Assembly: GCA_002403095.1 (NCBI GenBank)
Contig: DHHC01000019.1
Location: forward strand, 1 to 64,000
Origin: Leptolinea sp. UBA4782
GTDB taxonomy: Bacteria; Chloroflexota; Anaerolineae; Anaerolineales; Anaerolineaceae
DNA: 64,000 nt
Direction: 5' to 3'
The notes below the pieces were generated by a model. It did not search any database. It worked only from the letters and a program-made list of their open reading frames with translations, and was not told where the DNA came from. Positions within the stretch are counted from its first letter, which is position 1. Each line of letters starts with the position of its first letter. Below, piece by piece: positions 8,144-17,024 of the stretch. A program made the translations under genes and the position numbers.

Positions 8144-10711
8144 ATGGTAGCACCCCGTAAACCTGATCCCCACGGCCTTCTTCCGACTCCTCCCATACCT
8201 GAGGACCTGCCGGCAGTAAGCCTGGGCGATAACGCCCGGCAGGTGCTTCTCAAACGGTATGTACGCCGGGGTGACGATGGAAAACCGTGTGAGACAGTGG
8301 AAGAGATGTTTTGGCGGGTTGCCTACCATGTAGCCAAAGTAGAGAATGCCTGGCAAGGGGATGTGACTGCTACAGCACGGGATTACTACCACCTTCTGGC
8401 TGGCATCAACTTCTTCCCCAATTCGCCCACCTTCACCGGTGCCGGCACCCCGCTCGGGCAACTGGCAGCCTGTTTTGTCCTCCCCATCAGCGATGACATG
8501 GGCAAGTCCTCCAACGGAATTTTCTCCACCTTGCGCGACGCTGCCCTAATCCAGCAAACTGGTGGCGGCAACGGTTTTTCATTCTCCCGCCTGCGCCCCA
8601 AGGGAACGATTGTTAAATCTTCCGCCGGCAGGGCTACCGGCCCGGTTGGATTTTTGCGGGTGTATGACCACGCCTTTGGCGAGGTAGCCCAGGGTGGAAC
8701 GCGGCGCGGCGCTAATATGGCTGTATTGCGGGTTGACCATCCGGATATCGAGGAGTTCATCACCTGCAAGACAAATGAGAACGCCATCACCAATTTCAAT
8801 ATCTCAGTCGGCATCACCGATGCTTTCATGAAAGCGGTTGAAGAGGATGCGGATTGGGACTTGCGTTTCCCGGATGTGAGCTTCCCGCTATACCGCAACT
8901 TTGATGGAACCCTGGACCAGGTAGAAAAAGCCGGTCTGCCGGTCAAGGTGTATAAAACCGTAAGAGCCCGCCAGTTGTTCGAGTTGATCGTTCGCCAGGC
9001 GCACCATAACGGTGAACCAGGCCTGCTCTTCCTGGATGCTGCCAACCGCGGCAATCCTGTCTCTGAGCAGTATGCCCTTGAAGCCACCAACCCATGCGGC
9101 GAGCAGTGGCTCGGGCCGTATGAAAGCTGCTGCCTCGGTTCGATCAACCTTGCCCAGCACTTTGCCCCTGACCACCAGGTGGACTGGGAGAAGCTGCGCC
9201 AGAGCGCCATCCTTTCCACCCGGTTCCTGGATGATGTGGTGGATGCAAACCAGTACGTTCCATCGGTCCCTATGCTGAAAGAAGCCGCCCTCCGGAACAG
9301 GCGCATCGGGCTTGGGATAATGGGCCTGGCAGACCTGATGTACCACACCGGAATCCGCTATGGATCCCCCGAAGGGCAGGAATTTGCTGCCCAGGTGATG
9401 GAATTCGTGCGCTATTACGCCATGCTGACTTCTATAGAGCTGGCAAAGGAACGCGGTGCATTCCCCGGGATCGCAAAGAGCATTTACAACAAAGACAACT
9501 TCCAGTGGGAACCTCCCCAACCCCTGTTCGAATACACCTGCGATTGGGGCAGGCCGGAGATCGATTGGTCTTTGGTCACAACCGGCATCCTGGAACACGG
9601 CATCCGCAATGCTGCCCAGACCACCATCGCCCCTACCGGCACGATCGCCACGGTGGCGGGTTGTGAAGGCTACGGCTGCGAGCCTGTCTTTGCGCTGGCA
9701 TATGTGCGGCATGTCAATGACAACGGCACTGACCTGGCGTTGAATTACACCAGCCCCCTGTTTGAGAAAGTGCTGGCTGAAGGGGGCATCAGTGGAGACA
9801 TACTCGAGGATATCCTCGAACAGGTAAGGAATGAAGGCTCCTGCCAGGATGTAGAAGGAGTGCCGGAAGAAATCCGCAACGTTTTCGTGGTTTCGATGGA
9901 TGTGACGGCCGAAGAACATGTACGCATGCAGGCTGCCATGCAGGCATTTGTGGATAACAGCCTGTCCAAGACGATCAACTTCCCCGAGGGCGCTACCGCC
10001 AATGACGTTGCCCTGGCTTACCAGCTGGCCTGGAAGTTGAACTGCAAGGGCATTACAGTTTACGTCACCAACTCGCGCGAGAAGGTGGTGTTGGAGACCA
10101 AAGCCACTGCCGAAAAGAAGATCGAAGGCACCTACGTGTACCAGCCGCCTATCTGGCCGGATACCAAGAAACCCCGCCCGCGCTCCCTGCCCGGTTACAC
10201 CTACACCGTGGAAACACCCCTGGGCAAAGCATTTGTCACCATCAATGAGAACGGCGGGCATCAGCCCTTTGAAGTCTTCATCAATACTGCCAAGGCTGGC
10301 TCGGATACAGCTTCGGTTTCAGAGGCGATCGGGCGCCTGGTTTCCTATATCTTGCGTATCTCCTCGCCCATCCTGCCCAGCGACCGGATGCGCGAGGTCA
10401 TCACCCAGTTGACCGGCATTGGCGGCGGCAGGTCGCTTGGCTTCGGTCCTAACCGGGTGCGCAGTCTGCCGGACGGCATCGGGCAGGTGTTGGAAGAGTA
10501 CCTGCAGATCCGCGAAACCGATATGGAGAACCTGACCTATACCCATTTAGAAGGCGATGGCGGGATTCCGTATGAAGAAGTGCATAAATCCAGTGAGGCA
10601 GAATTGCCCCTGACACGGGTGGGCGATTTGTGCCCTGAGTGCGGGCAGGCAGCGGTTATTAATGAAGAAGGCTGCCGCAAATGCTATGCCTGCGGGTACA
10701 GCGAGTGTTAA
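8144..10711 (+). CDS. nrdJ: Adenosylcobalamin-dependent (class II) ribonucleoside-diphosphate reductase
   Basis: This 855-residue enzyme reduces ribonucleotides to deoxyribonucleotides using a radical generated from coenzyme B12, so it works without oxygen. The alpha/beta-barrel motifs are present: the redox Cys110 in AACFVLP, the NPCGE catalytic triad region (Asn316, Cys318, Glu320), and [21 protein letters not shown]-terminal zinc-ribbon-like tail (CPECG...[12 protein letters not shown]) probably shuttles electrons from thioredoxin. The start ATG at 8144 follows AGGAG. No class I or class III system is seen in the window. It ends with a terminator at 10758-10782. Confidence 0.96.
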   Translation: MVAPRKPDPHGLLPTPPIPEDLPAVSLGDNARQVLLKRYVRRGDDGKPCETVEEMFWRVAYHVAKVENAWQGDVTATARDYYHLLAGINFFPNSPTFTGAGTPLGQLAACFVLPISDDMGKSSNGIFSTLRDAALIQQTGGGNGFSFSRLRPKGTIVKSSAGRATGPVGFLRVYDHAFGEVAQGGTRRGANMAVLRVDHPDIEEFITCKTNENAITNFNISVGITDAFMKAVEEDADWDLRFPDVSFPLYRNFDGTLDQVEKAGLPVKVYKTVRARQLFELIVRQAHHNGEPGLLFLDAANRGNPVSEQYALEATNPCGEQWLGPYESCCLGSINLAQHFAPDHQVDWEKLRQSAILSTRFLDDVVDANQYVPSVPMLKEAALRNRRIGLGIMGLADLMYHTGIRYGSPEGQEFAAQVMEFVRYYAMLTSIELAKERGAFPGIAKSIYNKDNFQWEPPQPLFEYTCDWGRPEIDWSLVTTGILEHGIRNAAQTTIAPTGTIATVAGCEGYGCEPVFALAYVRHVNDNGTDLALNYTSPLFEKVLAEGGISGDILEDILEQVRNEGSCQDVEGVPEEIRNVFVVSMDVTAEEHVRMQAAMQAFVDNSLSKTINFPEGATANDVALAYQLAWKLNCKGITVYVTNSREKVVLETKATAEKKIEGTYVYQPPIWPDTKKPRPRSLPGYTYTVETPLGKAFVTINENGGHQPFEVFINTAKAGSDTASVSEAIGRLVSYILRISSPILPSDRMREVITQLTGIGGGRSLGFGPNRVRSLPDGIGQVLEEYLQIRETDMENLTYTHLEGDGGIPYEEVHKSSEAELPLTRVGDLCPECGQAAVINEEGCRKCYACGYSEC

Positions 10712-10757
10712 ACTGTTGACATAAATTGGAAGTTTTTCCTTCAATGGAATACAATGC

Positions 10758-10782
10758 ACCCGGGTAAACCACCCGGGTTTTT
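10758..10782 (+). terminator. Intrinsic terminator after nrdJ
   Basis: ACCCGGGT (10758-10765) pairs with ACCCGGGT (10771-10778) across an AAACC loop, followed by a T run to 10782. Confidence 0.8.
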
Positions 10783-10811
10783 GATTAATGGTATTTGTTA
10801 AGGAGTGTCAT

Positions 10812-11381
10812 ATGGATAAATCATCATTTGGAACTGACAAGGATAAGCGGGAAGTTGCAGTCCTGGCAGGCGGGTGCTTCTGGTGCCTTGAGGCGGTATA
10901 TGACCAGGTGAAGGGAGTCACAGATGTGGTCTCGGGTTACGTCGGCGGGCACACCCACAACCCAACCTACGAGCAGGTGTGCAGCGGGTTAACCGGGCAT
11001 GCCGAGGTGGTCAAGGTAACCTTTGACCCTGATGTGATCAGCTATGAGGAAATCCTGGGGATCTTTTTCAGCATCCACGACCCCACCACGCTCAACCGCC
11101 AGGGTGCGGATGTGGGCACCCAGTACCGTTCGGCGATTTTCTATACCAGCTCGCAGCAGAAAGATACCGCTGAAGCTATGCTGCGGCAGCTGGCAGAAGA
11201 AAAGGTTTGGAAGAACCCTATTGTGACGGAGATCAAACCGCTGGATGTCTTTTTCCCGGCAGAGGATTACCACCAGGAGTATTTTTCCCGCAACCCCTAC
11301 CAGGGCTACTGCCAGTTCGTGGTTGCGCCCAAGGTGAACAAGTTCAAAAAGAAGTATGCGGACTTGTTAAAAGGTAAGTAA
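10812..11381 (+). CDS. msrA: Peptide-methionine (S)-S-oxide reductase
   Basis: MsrA repairs oxidised methionine in proteins. The 189-residue sequence has the catalytic motif GGCFWCLE, the YxGG region GYVGGHTHNPTYEQVCSGLTGHAE, and the substrate motif DPTTLNRQGADVGTQYRSAIF. I place the start at ATG 10812, immediately after AGGAGTG (10801-10807); an in-frame start at 10788 would precede that site. The gene is monocistronic, following the nrdJ terminator. Its 3' end borders the accessory island with the DUF559 repeats. Confidence 0.95.
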   Translation: MDKSSFGTDKDKREVAVLAGGCFWCLEAVYDQVKGVTDVVSGYVGGHTHNPTYEQVCSGLTGHAEVVKVTFDPDVISYEEILGIFFSIHDPTTLNRQGADVGTQYRSAIFYTSSQQKDTAEAMLRQLAEEKVWKNPIVTEIKPLDVFFPAEDYHQEYFSRNPYQGYCQFVVAPKVNKFKKKYADLLKGK

Positions 11382-11388
11382 CCTTCTT

Positions 11389-11700
11389 TTGGATGAGGAA
11401 ATGCCCCTGCACCAATCGACTCCATCCGGAACGCAAAAGGCGTGCAGGCTGCTGGAGGGCTTGAAATTCCCGCGCCAGTTTCCGGTTGGGAAGTACATAG
11501 CCGATTTCTGCTGTATTGAGAAAAGGCTGGTGATCGAAATCGATGGCGGCAGCCATGTGGGGAAAGAGGAATACGACCGTAAACGGACTGTGTTCCTGGA
11601 GGAACAAGGATTTCATGTCATCCGGTTTACGAACAAGATGGTGTATGACCAGCTGGATGCAGTGATTGAGGAGATCCGGTTGGCGGCAGGAAGGTTGTGA
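11389..11700 (+). pseudogene. Internally deleted DUF559 endonuclease copy (copy A)
   Basis: This frame is nearly identical to the intact DUF559 gene at 12858-13214 but lacks 57 bp (19 codons) between AGGCTG and CTGGAGGG. The deletion removes the conserved helix (PAETVLWRSLRNRQ) that opens the domain in copy B. The predicted catalytic core (DFCCIEKRLVIEIDGGSH) remains and the frame is open. The gap junction falls in short repeated GCAGCTG/AGGCTG sequence, which suggests slippage. It is probably non-functional, although a truncated 103-residue product could be made. Confidence 0.7.
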
Positions 11701-11715
11701 GCGGTATCGGGTCTT

Positions 11716-11747
11716 CCCCTCACCCTGCCTCTCCCCCTGGGAGAGGA
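11716..11747 (+). repeat. REP-like palindrome R1a
   Basis: It consists of a CCCCTCACC head followed by a CTCTCCC/GGGAGAG hairpin. The same unit occurs at 13230-13260 in the same orientation, and inverted at 12071-12102, 13397-13427 and 14449-14480. Confidence 0.75.
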
Positions 11748-12070
11748 GTGCTTGGCGGATGTTCCAGGTTGAATGATCCTGGATTGGTTTCTCGACAGGG
11801 AGTATTTCAAAAGAGAGTCCAACCTTAAGAAGGTTGATCGGGTGTTTGTCTTTCCCTGAGCACTGGATTTTTTCGAAGTAAATCAGAACAACTTATCCAT
11901 AGAGTACTCAATCTATTTCTCTCAAAAAGAGAGGAGTGGCAGGTGGATAATCCAAATTGATTGATCGTGAATTGGCTTCTTGAATAGAATCCTGACCAGG
12001 CTCAGCCGGTTCTCTTCTAAATCACAATAGCCGTTCTTGTATCCTACAACATCAGAATCGCACCATGCAT

Positions 12071-12102
12071 CCCTCTCCCCCAGGGAGAGACTAGGTGAGG
12101 GG
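12071..12102 (-). repeat. REP-like palindrome R2a
   Basis: It has a CTCTCCC/GGGAGAG hairpin followed by the complement of the CCCCTCACC head, so it is the inverted form of R1. R1a and R2a bracket the degraded spacer. Confidence 0.75.
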
Positions 12103-12106
12103 TATT

Positions 12107-12209
12107 TTATTTTGGCCAACCACTCTTTGGAGTCTTGTACATACTCCTGTTGACCTGCTCTGAGGGAGTTACATCGTAGTACATTTCTGCAGTACTGGCC
12201 CGAACTTCC
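12107..12209 (-). pseudogene. 3' remnant of the 94-residue gene at 13432-13716
   Basis: Reading the minus strand gives about 31 residues ending YDVTPSEQVNRSMYKTPKSGWPK and a TAA. These align without gaps to the C terminus of the 94-residue protein (YDVIPSEKVNWNLYETPKNGWPK). Nothing of its upstream two thirds is present, so this is a relic of the older duplication. Confidence 0.75.
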
Positions 12210-12320
12210 AATCAAGGACAAAAAATGGATCGTACTTTTCAGGCTTTGTTAATGGTTGCAGTATTATAATAAAATCAGGTAATGAATAAGAAGTGTCTAT
12301 CGACTACATAAGGAGCAATC

Positions 12321-12713
12321 ATGAAGGGATTTGTAAAGAACATAGAAAATCTAGCGGTCAAAAATGAAGATTTCAGGCACGTGTTGTACACTGCAGGGAA
12401 TTGCCAGCTTGTTCTCATGGCATTGAAACCCAATGAGGAGATTGGACTGGAAGTTCACACGCTTGATCAGTTCTTCCGTGTAGAAGAAGGCACCGGTGAA
12501 GCCATTCTGGATGGTGTCCATAAGAAAATCAGCGCAGGCTTTGCAGTACTTGTCCCCGCCGGAACGAACCATAACATCATCAATACCGGCAATACCTCAT
12601 TGAAACTTTACACGCTCTATGCCCCGCCTAATCACCGCGACGGTGTTGTCCACCATACCAAGGCTGAAGCGGAAAATGACAGCGAACACTACGACGGAAA
12701 AACCACTGAGTAG
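12321..12713 (+). CDS. Cupin-domain protein (mannose-6-phosphate isomerase-like)
   Basis: This single-domain cupin of 130 residues shows motif 1 as GLEVHTLDQFFRVEEGTGEAILDG and motif 2 as VLVPAGTNHNIINTGNTSLKLYTLYAPPNHRDG. The metal-binding His/Glu/His set is visible. Small cupins of this type occur in many sugar and secondary-metabolite contexts and the substrate cannot be stated. It has an AGGAG site before the ATG. It lies between the two copies of a direct duplication (11.4 and 12.9 kb), so recombination between the copies would delete it. A terminator follows. Confidence 0.85.
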   Translation: MKGFVKNIENLAVKNEDFRHVLYTAGNCQLVLMALKPNEEIGLEVHTLDQFFRVEEGTGEAILDGVHKKISAGFAVLVPAGTNHNIINTGNTSLKLYTLYAPPNHRDGVVHHTKAEAENDSEHYDGKTTE

Positions 12714-12741
12714 ATCCAGCAGCCAGAAAGGCACCTGAACA

Positions 12742-12767
12742 GGCGGAGCGATACCTCCGCCCTTTTT
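12742..12767 (+). terminator. Intrinsic terminator after the cupin gene
   Basis: GGCGGAG (12742-12748) and CTCCGCC (12755-12761) form a 7-bp stem with a 6-nt loop, followed by CTTTTT. Confidence 0.75.
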
Positions 12768-12857
12768 GATATTGGTTAAATCAGGATTTGGATGATAAAC
12801 TGTTTCGACTGCCGCCAGGTTGAAAGAGAAATAACAAATAATTCTTAGGGAACATAA

Positions 12858-13214
12858 ATGCCCCTGCACCAATCGACTCCATCTGGAACGCAAAAGGCGC
12901 GCAGGCTGCGCCAGGACCAGACGCCTGCGGAAACGGTTCTCTGGCGCAGCTTGCGCAACCGGCAGCTGGAGGGCATGAAATTCCGGCGCCAGTTTCCGGT
13001 TGGGAAATACATAGCCGATTTTTGCTGTATTGAGAAAAGGCTGGTGATCGAAATCGATGGCGGCAGCCATGTGGGGAAAGAGGAATACGACCGTAAACGG
13101 ACTGTGTTCCTGGAGGAACAAGGATTTCATGTCATCCGGTTTACGAACAAGATGGTGTATGACCAGCTGGATGCAGTGATTGAGGAGATCCGGTTGGCGG
13201 CAGGAAGGTTGTGA
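12858..13214 (+). CDS. DUF559 (Vsr-like) endonuclease-domain protein, intact copy B
   Basis: This 118-residue DUF559 protein has the family order TPAETVLWRSLRNRQLEGMKFRRQFPVGKYIADFCCIEKRLVIEIDGGSH. The core Asp, the Glu-Ile-Asp-Gly and the His match the PD-(D/E)XK fold shared with Vsr mismatch endonucleases and many restriction enzymes. The natural role of DUF559 proteins is not established. They are often multicopy and sit between short palindromic repeats, exactly as here (R1b follows at once). No methylase or partner gene is adjacent. The last 245 bp are almost the same as copy A, which shows recent duplication. Confidence 0.85.
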   Translation: MPLHQSTPSGTQKARRLRQDQTPAETVLWRSLRNRQLEGMKFRRQFPVGKYIADFCCIEKRLVIEIDGGSHVGKEEYDRKRTVFLEEQGFHVIRFTNKMVYDQLDAVIEEIRLAAGRL

Positions 13215-13229
13215 GCGGTATCGGGTCTT

Positions 13230-13260
13230 CCCCTCACCCTGCCTCTCCCCCTGGGAGAGG
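13230..13260 (+). repeat. REP-like palindrome R1b
   Basis: This is the second R1 copy, 16 bp after the stop of the intact DUF559 gene, nearly identical to R1a including its flanks. Confidence 0.75.
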
Positions 13261-13396
13261 AGTGGTTGGCGGCTGTTCCGGATTGAATGATCCTGGAATG
13301 GCTTCTTGAATAGAATCCTGACGAGATTCAGTCAATTCGCTTCAAAATCAAAATAGCCATTCTTCTATCCATCAACCTAAGAATCGCACCCTTCAT

Positions 13397-13427
13397 CCCT
13401 CTCCCACAGGGAGAGGTTAGGTGAGGG
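13397..13427 (-). repeat. REP-like palindrome R2b
   Basis: This inverted unit, with CACAG in the loop, lies between the DUF559 gene and the minus-strand 94-residue gene. Confidence 0.75.
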
Positions 13428-13431
13428 TTTT

Positions 13432-13716
13432 TTATTTTGGCCAACCATTTTTGGGAGTTTCGTACAAATTCCAGTTGACCTTCTCTGAGGGGATCACATC
13501 GTAGTAAGTATCTGCAGTGCTAGCCCGAATTTCCCGTTTATACTGGTAAAAGGCATACGGCTCACCTGATTTCCTGTTCAGCCAGAGGATCACTGCTTTA
13601 TCCCCTTCTTTTGAAATGCAGACATGATGGTAACCACCTTTTTTGGAAATCAACACATCGCCTACTTTCAGGTGGCTTTTCATTAGCGAGGGGTTACCAT
13701 AGATAACTGGTTTCAC
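13432..13716 (-). CDS. Small uncharacterised protein
   Basis: Unrecognised 94-residue protein without signal peptide or membrane segment. The sequence has a beta-rich pattern (VGDVLISKKGGYHHVCISKEGDKAVILWLNRKSGEPY) and ends in a basic tail. It lies 30 bp downstream of the 211-residue gene on the same strand, so the two may be an operon. Both are A+T richer than the surroundings. A 3' relic of a second copy exists at 12107-12209, so the gene has been duplicated and lost once at this locus. Its stop lies 5 bp from palindrome R2b. Confidence 0.55.
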   Translation of the reverse strand: MKPVIYGNPSLMKSHLKVGDVLISKKGGYHHVCISKEGDKAVILWLNRKSGEPYAFYQYKREIRASTADTYYDVIPSEKVNWNLYETPKNGWPK

Positions 13717-13746
13717 CTGAATGGTATAGCTTTGTTCTGTGGGAAT

Positions 13747-14382
13747 TTAGCTTTCATCTTGATTAGATGATACTCCTCCACCATGGCAACATAGTTCTGA
13801 TATTTTTGTTGCCCATGGATAGAGCCGAAAAACAGAATGACCAATTTCTCGTTGTAAAACATCTACAAGATCATTCTTTCCATTACATTTTTTCCATCCT
13901 TCACGGCACATTTCCCAATAGATTCTGTAATCATTTGTTCCAACTCTTTCTCCAACGAAGCTGTCATACACAGGAAAAAGTTTGGGCAAAATGAAGTGGC
14001 ACAATTTGCTGCCAAACATCGGTGTACTAGAATTTTTTATAGAATTGGCTGTCTGAAATAATGGGAGTATTTCATCCCATTCAACCTGGCTAAAGTCCGT
14101 ATTCGATAGATCATAATTTTTCATCAATTGACGAATTAGGGCATCAATATTGCCAATGACCGAAAAACCATTTCGAATAATCTCATCTTTGGGCACAGGC
14201 CTTAATGCACTCCAACTTGCTAACTCATCCACAATGGTATACCAGGAAGCACGGTTCACCGAACCAAGGTGATACATTCTTTCATAAAAGTGATTATGAA
14301 AATCATTATCCCAATTTGTTTCGGTCTGCCACCATCGAATACCCCGTTCAAGGAAAAATTGATTGACAATTAACTTTGCCAT
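13747..14382 (-). CDS. Uncharacterised 211-residue protein of the accessory island
   Basis: I do not recognise a named family with confidence. The protein is soluble, Trp- and Tyr-rich at the N terminus. It contains FGSKLCHFILPKLFPVYDSFVG (about 125-145), a pattern seen in several poorly known families where a Ser-Lys and a Pro...Asp signature recur. A cluster of Cys/His near the C terminus (ELCCHGGG) is unusual. A+T content is higher than in the core genes, and context (DUF559 and REP-like repeats) marks it as accessory. A defence role is possible but unsupported. Confidence 0.5.
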   Translation of the reverse strand: MAKLIVNQFFLERGIRWWQTETNWDNDFHNHFYERMYHLGSVNRASWYTIVDELASWSALRPVPKDEIIRNGFSVIGNIDALIRQLMKNYDLSNTDFSQVEWDEILPLFQTANSIKNSSTPMFGSKLCHFILPKLFPVYDSFVGERVGTNDYRIYWEMCREGWKKCNGKNDLVDVLQREIGHSVFRLYPWATKISELCCHGGGVSSNQDES

Positions 14383-14448
14383 ATTCCCTCCTTATACATC
14401 AGTCAATAAATCAGAACCTATGGTTAATTTCACCATCCATCGGAAAAT

Positions 14449-14480
14449 CCCTCTACCCCAGGGAAAGGCTAGGTGAGGGG
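14449..14480 (-). repeat. REP-like palindrome R3, overlapping a gene end
   Basis: This diverged R2-type unit (CTCTACCCCAGGGAAAG plus the head complement) overlaps the end of the transglutaminase-like gene and supplies its last codons and TAG. Confidence 0.65.
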
Positions 14481-15119
14481 AACTTTAAACAACCCCGCCT
14501 CATTTGCCCCGCCAAGGCCAGCCTTCAGTGTGCGGGGATCAACCTCGATGAAACCGGCGATCACCTCGGGGCTGAAGAGCGGCACCTGCCGGACACGGTA
14601 AAGCGCCTGTTCGATCACATCCATACCCTCATCACGGTACATCCAGCCGGCGAAGTCCCAGCGCGTTAAACTCACCGGGCGGGTGTACGCCCGCAGGGTT
14701 TTCATGCCTGCCACGTTGAAATACTGCTCAAAGTACGAAAGCACCAGCTCGCGCACAGTGCGGTAGATCGGCTCACGGTAGCGCAGCCCGGCAAAATTGG
14801 ACTTGGCAACCGCACCCCACAACCCGTACCGTTTATACACACAGATCAGGTGGTCATCATCGGTGCCCGGCTCCGGCAGCAAATCGACCACCAGGGGCGG
14901 TAAGCCAACCTGCCTGAGGCACGCAGCGGCAAAGAATGCCCCATCCAGGCAGTTGGCGGTGCGCTCGCGCAGTACACGCAGAGGGCAGCGATAAAAATGA
15001 TCCGCTGAGTATACCGTCCCATCCAGGAAAGCCTGCACCGCAGCAGGTGTATCCAGCGACCGGTACAGCGTTAATTCGTCTTGGTTGAGCGTATTAAGAA
15101 ATGTATCCAGGATTGTCAT
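14469..15119 (-). CDS. Transglutaminase-like superfamily protein
   Basis: This 216-residue protein shows the pattern of the transglutaminase/cysteine-protease fold. A catalytic-type Cys57 sits at the start of a helix (TANCLDGAFFAAACLRQVG) and His90 in DDDHLICVY, followed by AKSNFAGLRYREPIYRT. The substrate is unknown; homologues I have in mind are annotated only as hypothetical. The ATG at 15119 has a TATAAT (15126-15131, minus strand) only 6 nt upstream and no ribosome site, so the mRNA may be leaderless. Its C terminus (VPLT) is encoded inside a REP-like repeat. It diverges from the deoxynucleoside kinase gene around a perfect inverted repeat. Confidence 0.65.
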   Translation of the reverse strand: MTILDTFLNTLNQDELTLYRSLDTPAAVQAFLDGTVYSADHFYRCPLRVLRERTANCLDGAFFAAACLRQVGLPPLVVDLLPEPGTDDDHLICVYKRYGLWGAVAKSNFAGLRYREPIYRTVRELVLSYFEQYFNVAGMKTLRAYTRPVSLTRWDFAGWMYRDEGMDVIEQALYRVRQVPLFSPEVIAGFIEVDPRTLKAGLGGANEAGLFKVPLT

Positions 15120-15132
15120 GTCATTATTATAG

Positions 15133-15153
15133 AATATTCAGCACCTGAATATT
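15133..15153. promoter_or_regulatory. Perfect inverted repeat between divergent genes
   Basis: AATATTCAG (15133-15141) and CTGAATATT (15145-15153) form 9-bp perfect arms around a 3-nt centre. It sits upstream of the -10 of the minus-strand gene and 70 bp before the kinase start. It is a good operator candidate with no known regulator. Confidence 0.5.
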
Positions 15154-15219
15154 TCCAATCGGTTGATCCTGAATTTGCATATAATAAGGCATATTCAAAA
15201 CTTTTACAGGAGGCAACCC

Positions 15220-15855
15220 GTGGCAAAAAGGCTCATCCTGGTGGCGGGCAATATCGGTTCGGGCAAGACATCCCTTACAGAAAAGATCGGGGCGCGGTTG
15301 GGCTGGTTGACCGCTTACGAATCGGTGGCGGATAACCCATACCTGCCCAATTTCTACAAAGACATGAAAGTCTGGGCATTCCACCTGCAGGTGTATTTCC
15401 TCGGGCACCGTGCTCAGCAGCACCTGGATATGTGGAACGACCCGCGCAACGCCATTATCGACCGCAGCATCTATGAAGATGCCCACATTTTCGTGCGGGC
15501 GCTCTACAGCATGGGCAACCTGAACGAATTGGATTACCGGTCTTACCGAAAGGTGTATGACCTGGTAGTGAACAGTTTGCCGGCGCCTTCGCTGCTCATC
15601 TACCTTAAAGCGCCTGTCCCGGTCCTGATGAAACGCATCCGCAGCCGGGCGCGCAACATCGAGACCGGCATTTCACAGGATTACCTCTCACTGCTGGATT
15701 CTTTCTATGACGAATGGCTCGCCACTTTTGACCTTTGCCCCGTGCTCACCCTGCGCACCGATGACCTCGACTTCGTGCACCTGCCCAAGCACCTGGATGT
15801 GGTGGTGGACAGGATCAATGACAAGCTGGCGGGCAAAGAAGAAGTGGTTTTTTAA
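15220..15855 (+). CDS. Deoxynucleoside kinase (dAK/dGK/dCK family)
   Basis: The enzyme phosphorylates deoxynucleosides in salvage of DNA precursors. The 211-residue sequence has the P-loop GNIGSGKTS near the N terminus, ESVADNPYLPNFYKD, the DRS motif in IIDRSIYEDAHIF, and the arginine-rich LID (KRIRSRARNIE). The start is GTG at 15220, with AGGAGG at 15208-15213; a longer frame from 15163 would run through the -10-like TATAAT at 15180. A strong hairpin terminator at 15888 separates it from the convergent oxidoreductase gene. Base specificity cannot be read from the sequence. Confidence 0.9.
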   Translation: MAKRLILVAGNIGSGKTSLTEKIGARLGWLTAYESVADNPYLPNFYKDMKVWAFHLQVYFLGHRAQQHLDMWNDPRNAIIDRSIYEDAHIFVRALYSMGNLNELDYRSYRKVYDLVVNSLPAPSLLIYLKAPVPVLMKRIRSRARNIETGISQDYLSLLDSFYDEWLATFDLCPVLTLRTDDLDFVHLPKHLDVVVDRINDKLAGKEEVVF

Positions 15856-15887
15856 GCCTGACCTTCGACAACAAGTGATTAACAAAC

Positions 15888-15930
15888 CAGGTCTCCCGGA
15901 TCGATCGGGAGACCTGTTGTATTTGTGTTT
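15888..15930. terminator. Strong hairpin between convergent genes
   Basis: An 11-bp perfect stem (15888-15898 with 15906-15916) and 7-nt loop are followed on the plus strand by a T-rich tract. It probably terminates the kinase gene, and possibly transcripts from the minus strand too. Confidence 0.8.
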
Positions 15931-15940
15931 TTCGCAGTTT

Positions 15941-16960
<1,020 letters not shown>

Positions 16961-17024
16961 GACAGTTCCTCCGTTAATTTCTAAAGCACTTGCGGGCTTT
17001 TCAGCCCGCAAGTAGTGTATCACT

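Larger units (their letters stand above)
11701..12320. other. Intergenic stretch built of duplicated, decaying sequence
   Basis: There is no intact gene here. The stretch holds palindrome R1a (11716-11747), two degraded versions of a spacer that also occurs at 13254-13321 (near 11743-11800 and 11929-12000), palindrome R2a (12071-12102) and a gene remnant (12107-12209). About 130 bp between 11800 and 11930 match nothing else that I can see in the window. Confidence 0.6.

Noticed and set aside
8386..10261. Long open frames on the minus strand opposite nrdJ (for example 8888-10261, 457 codons)
   Set aside because: They lie wholly antisense to a clearly recognised gene, show no family motif and no ribosome site, and follow from the codon bias of a GC-rich gene.
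10788..10811. Upstream in-frame start for msrA
   Set aside because: The Shine-Dalgarno site AGGAGTG lies inside this extension, so ATG 10812 is preferred.
11716..14480. The repeated CTCTCCC/GGGAGAG units as a CRISPR array
   Set aside because: Copies are irregularly spaced, in both orientations and without uniform spacers; no cas gene is present.
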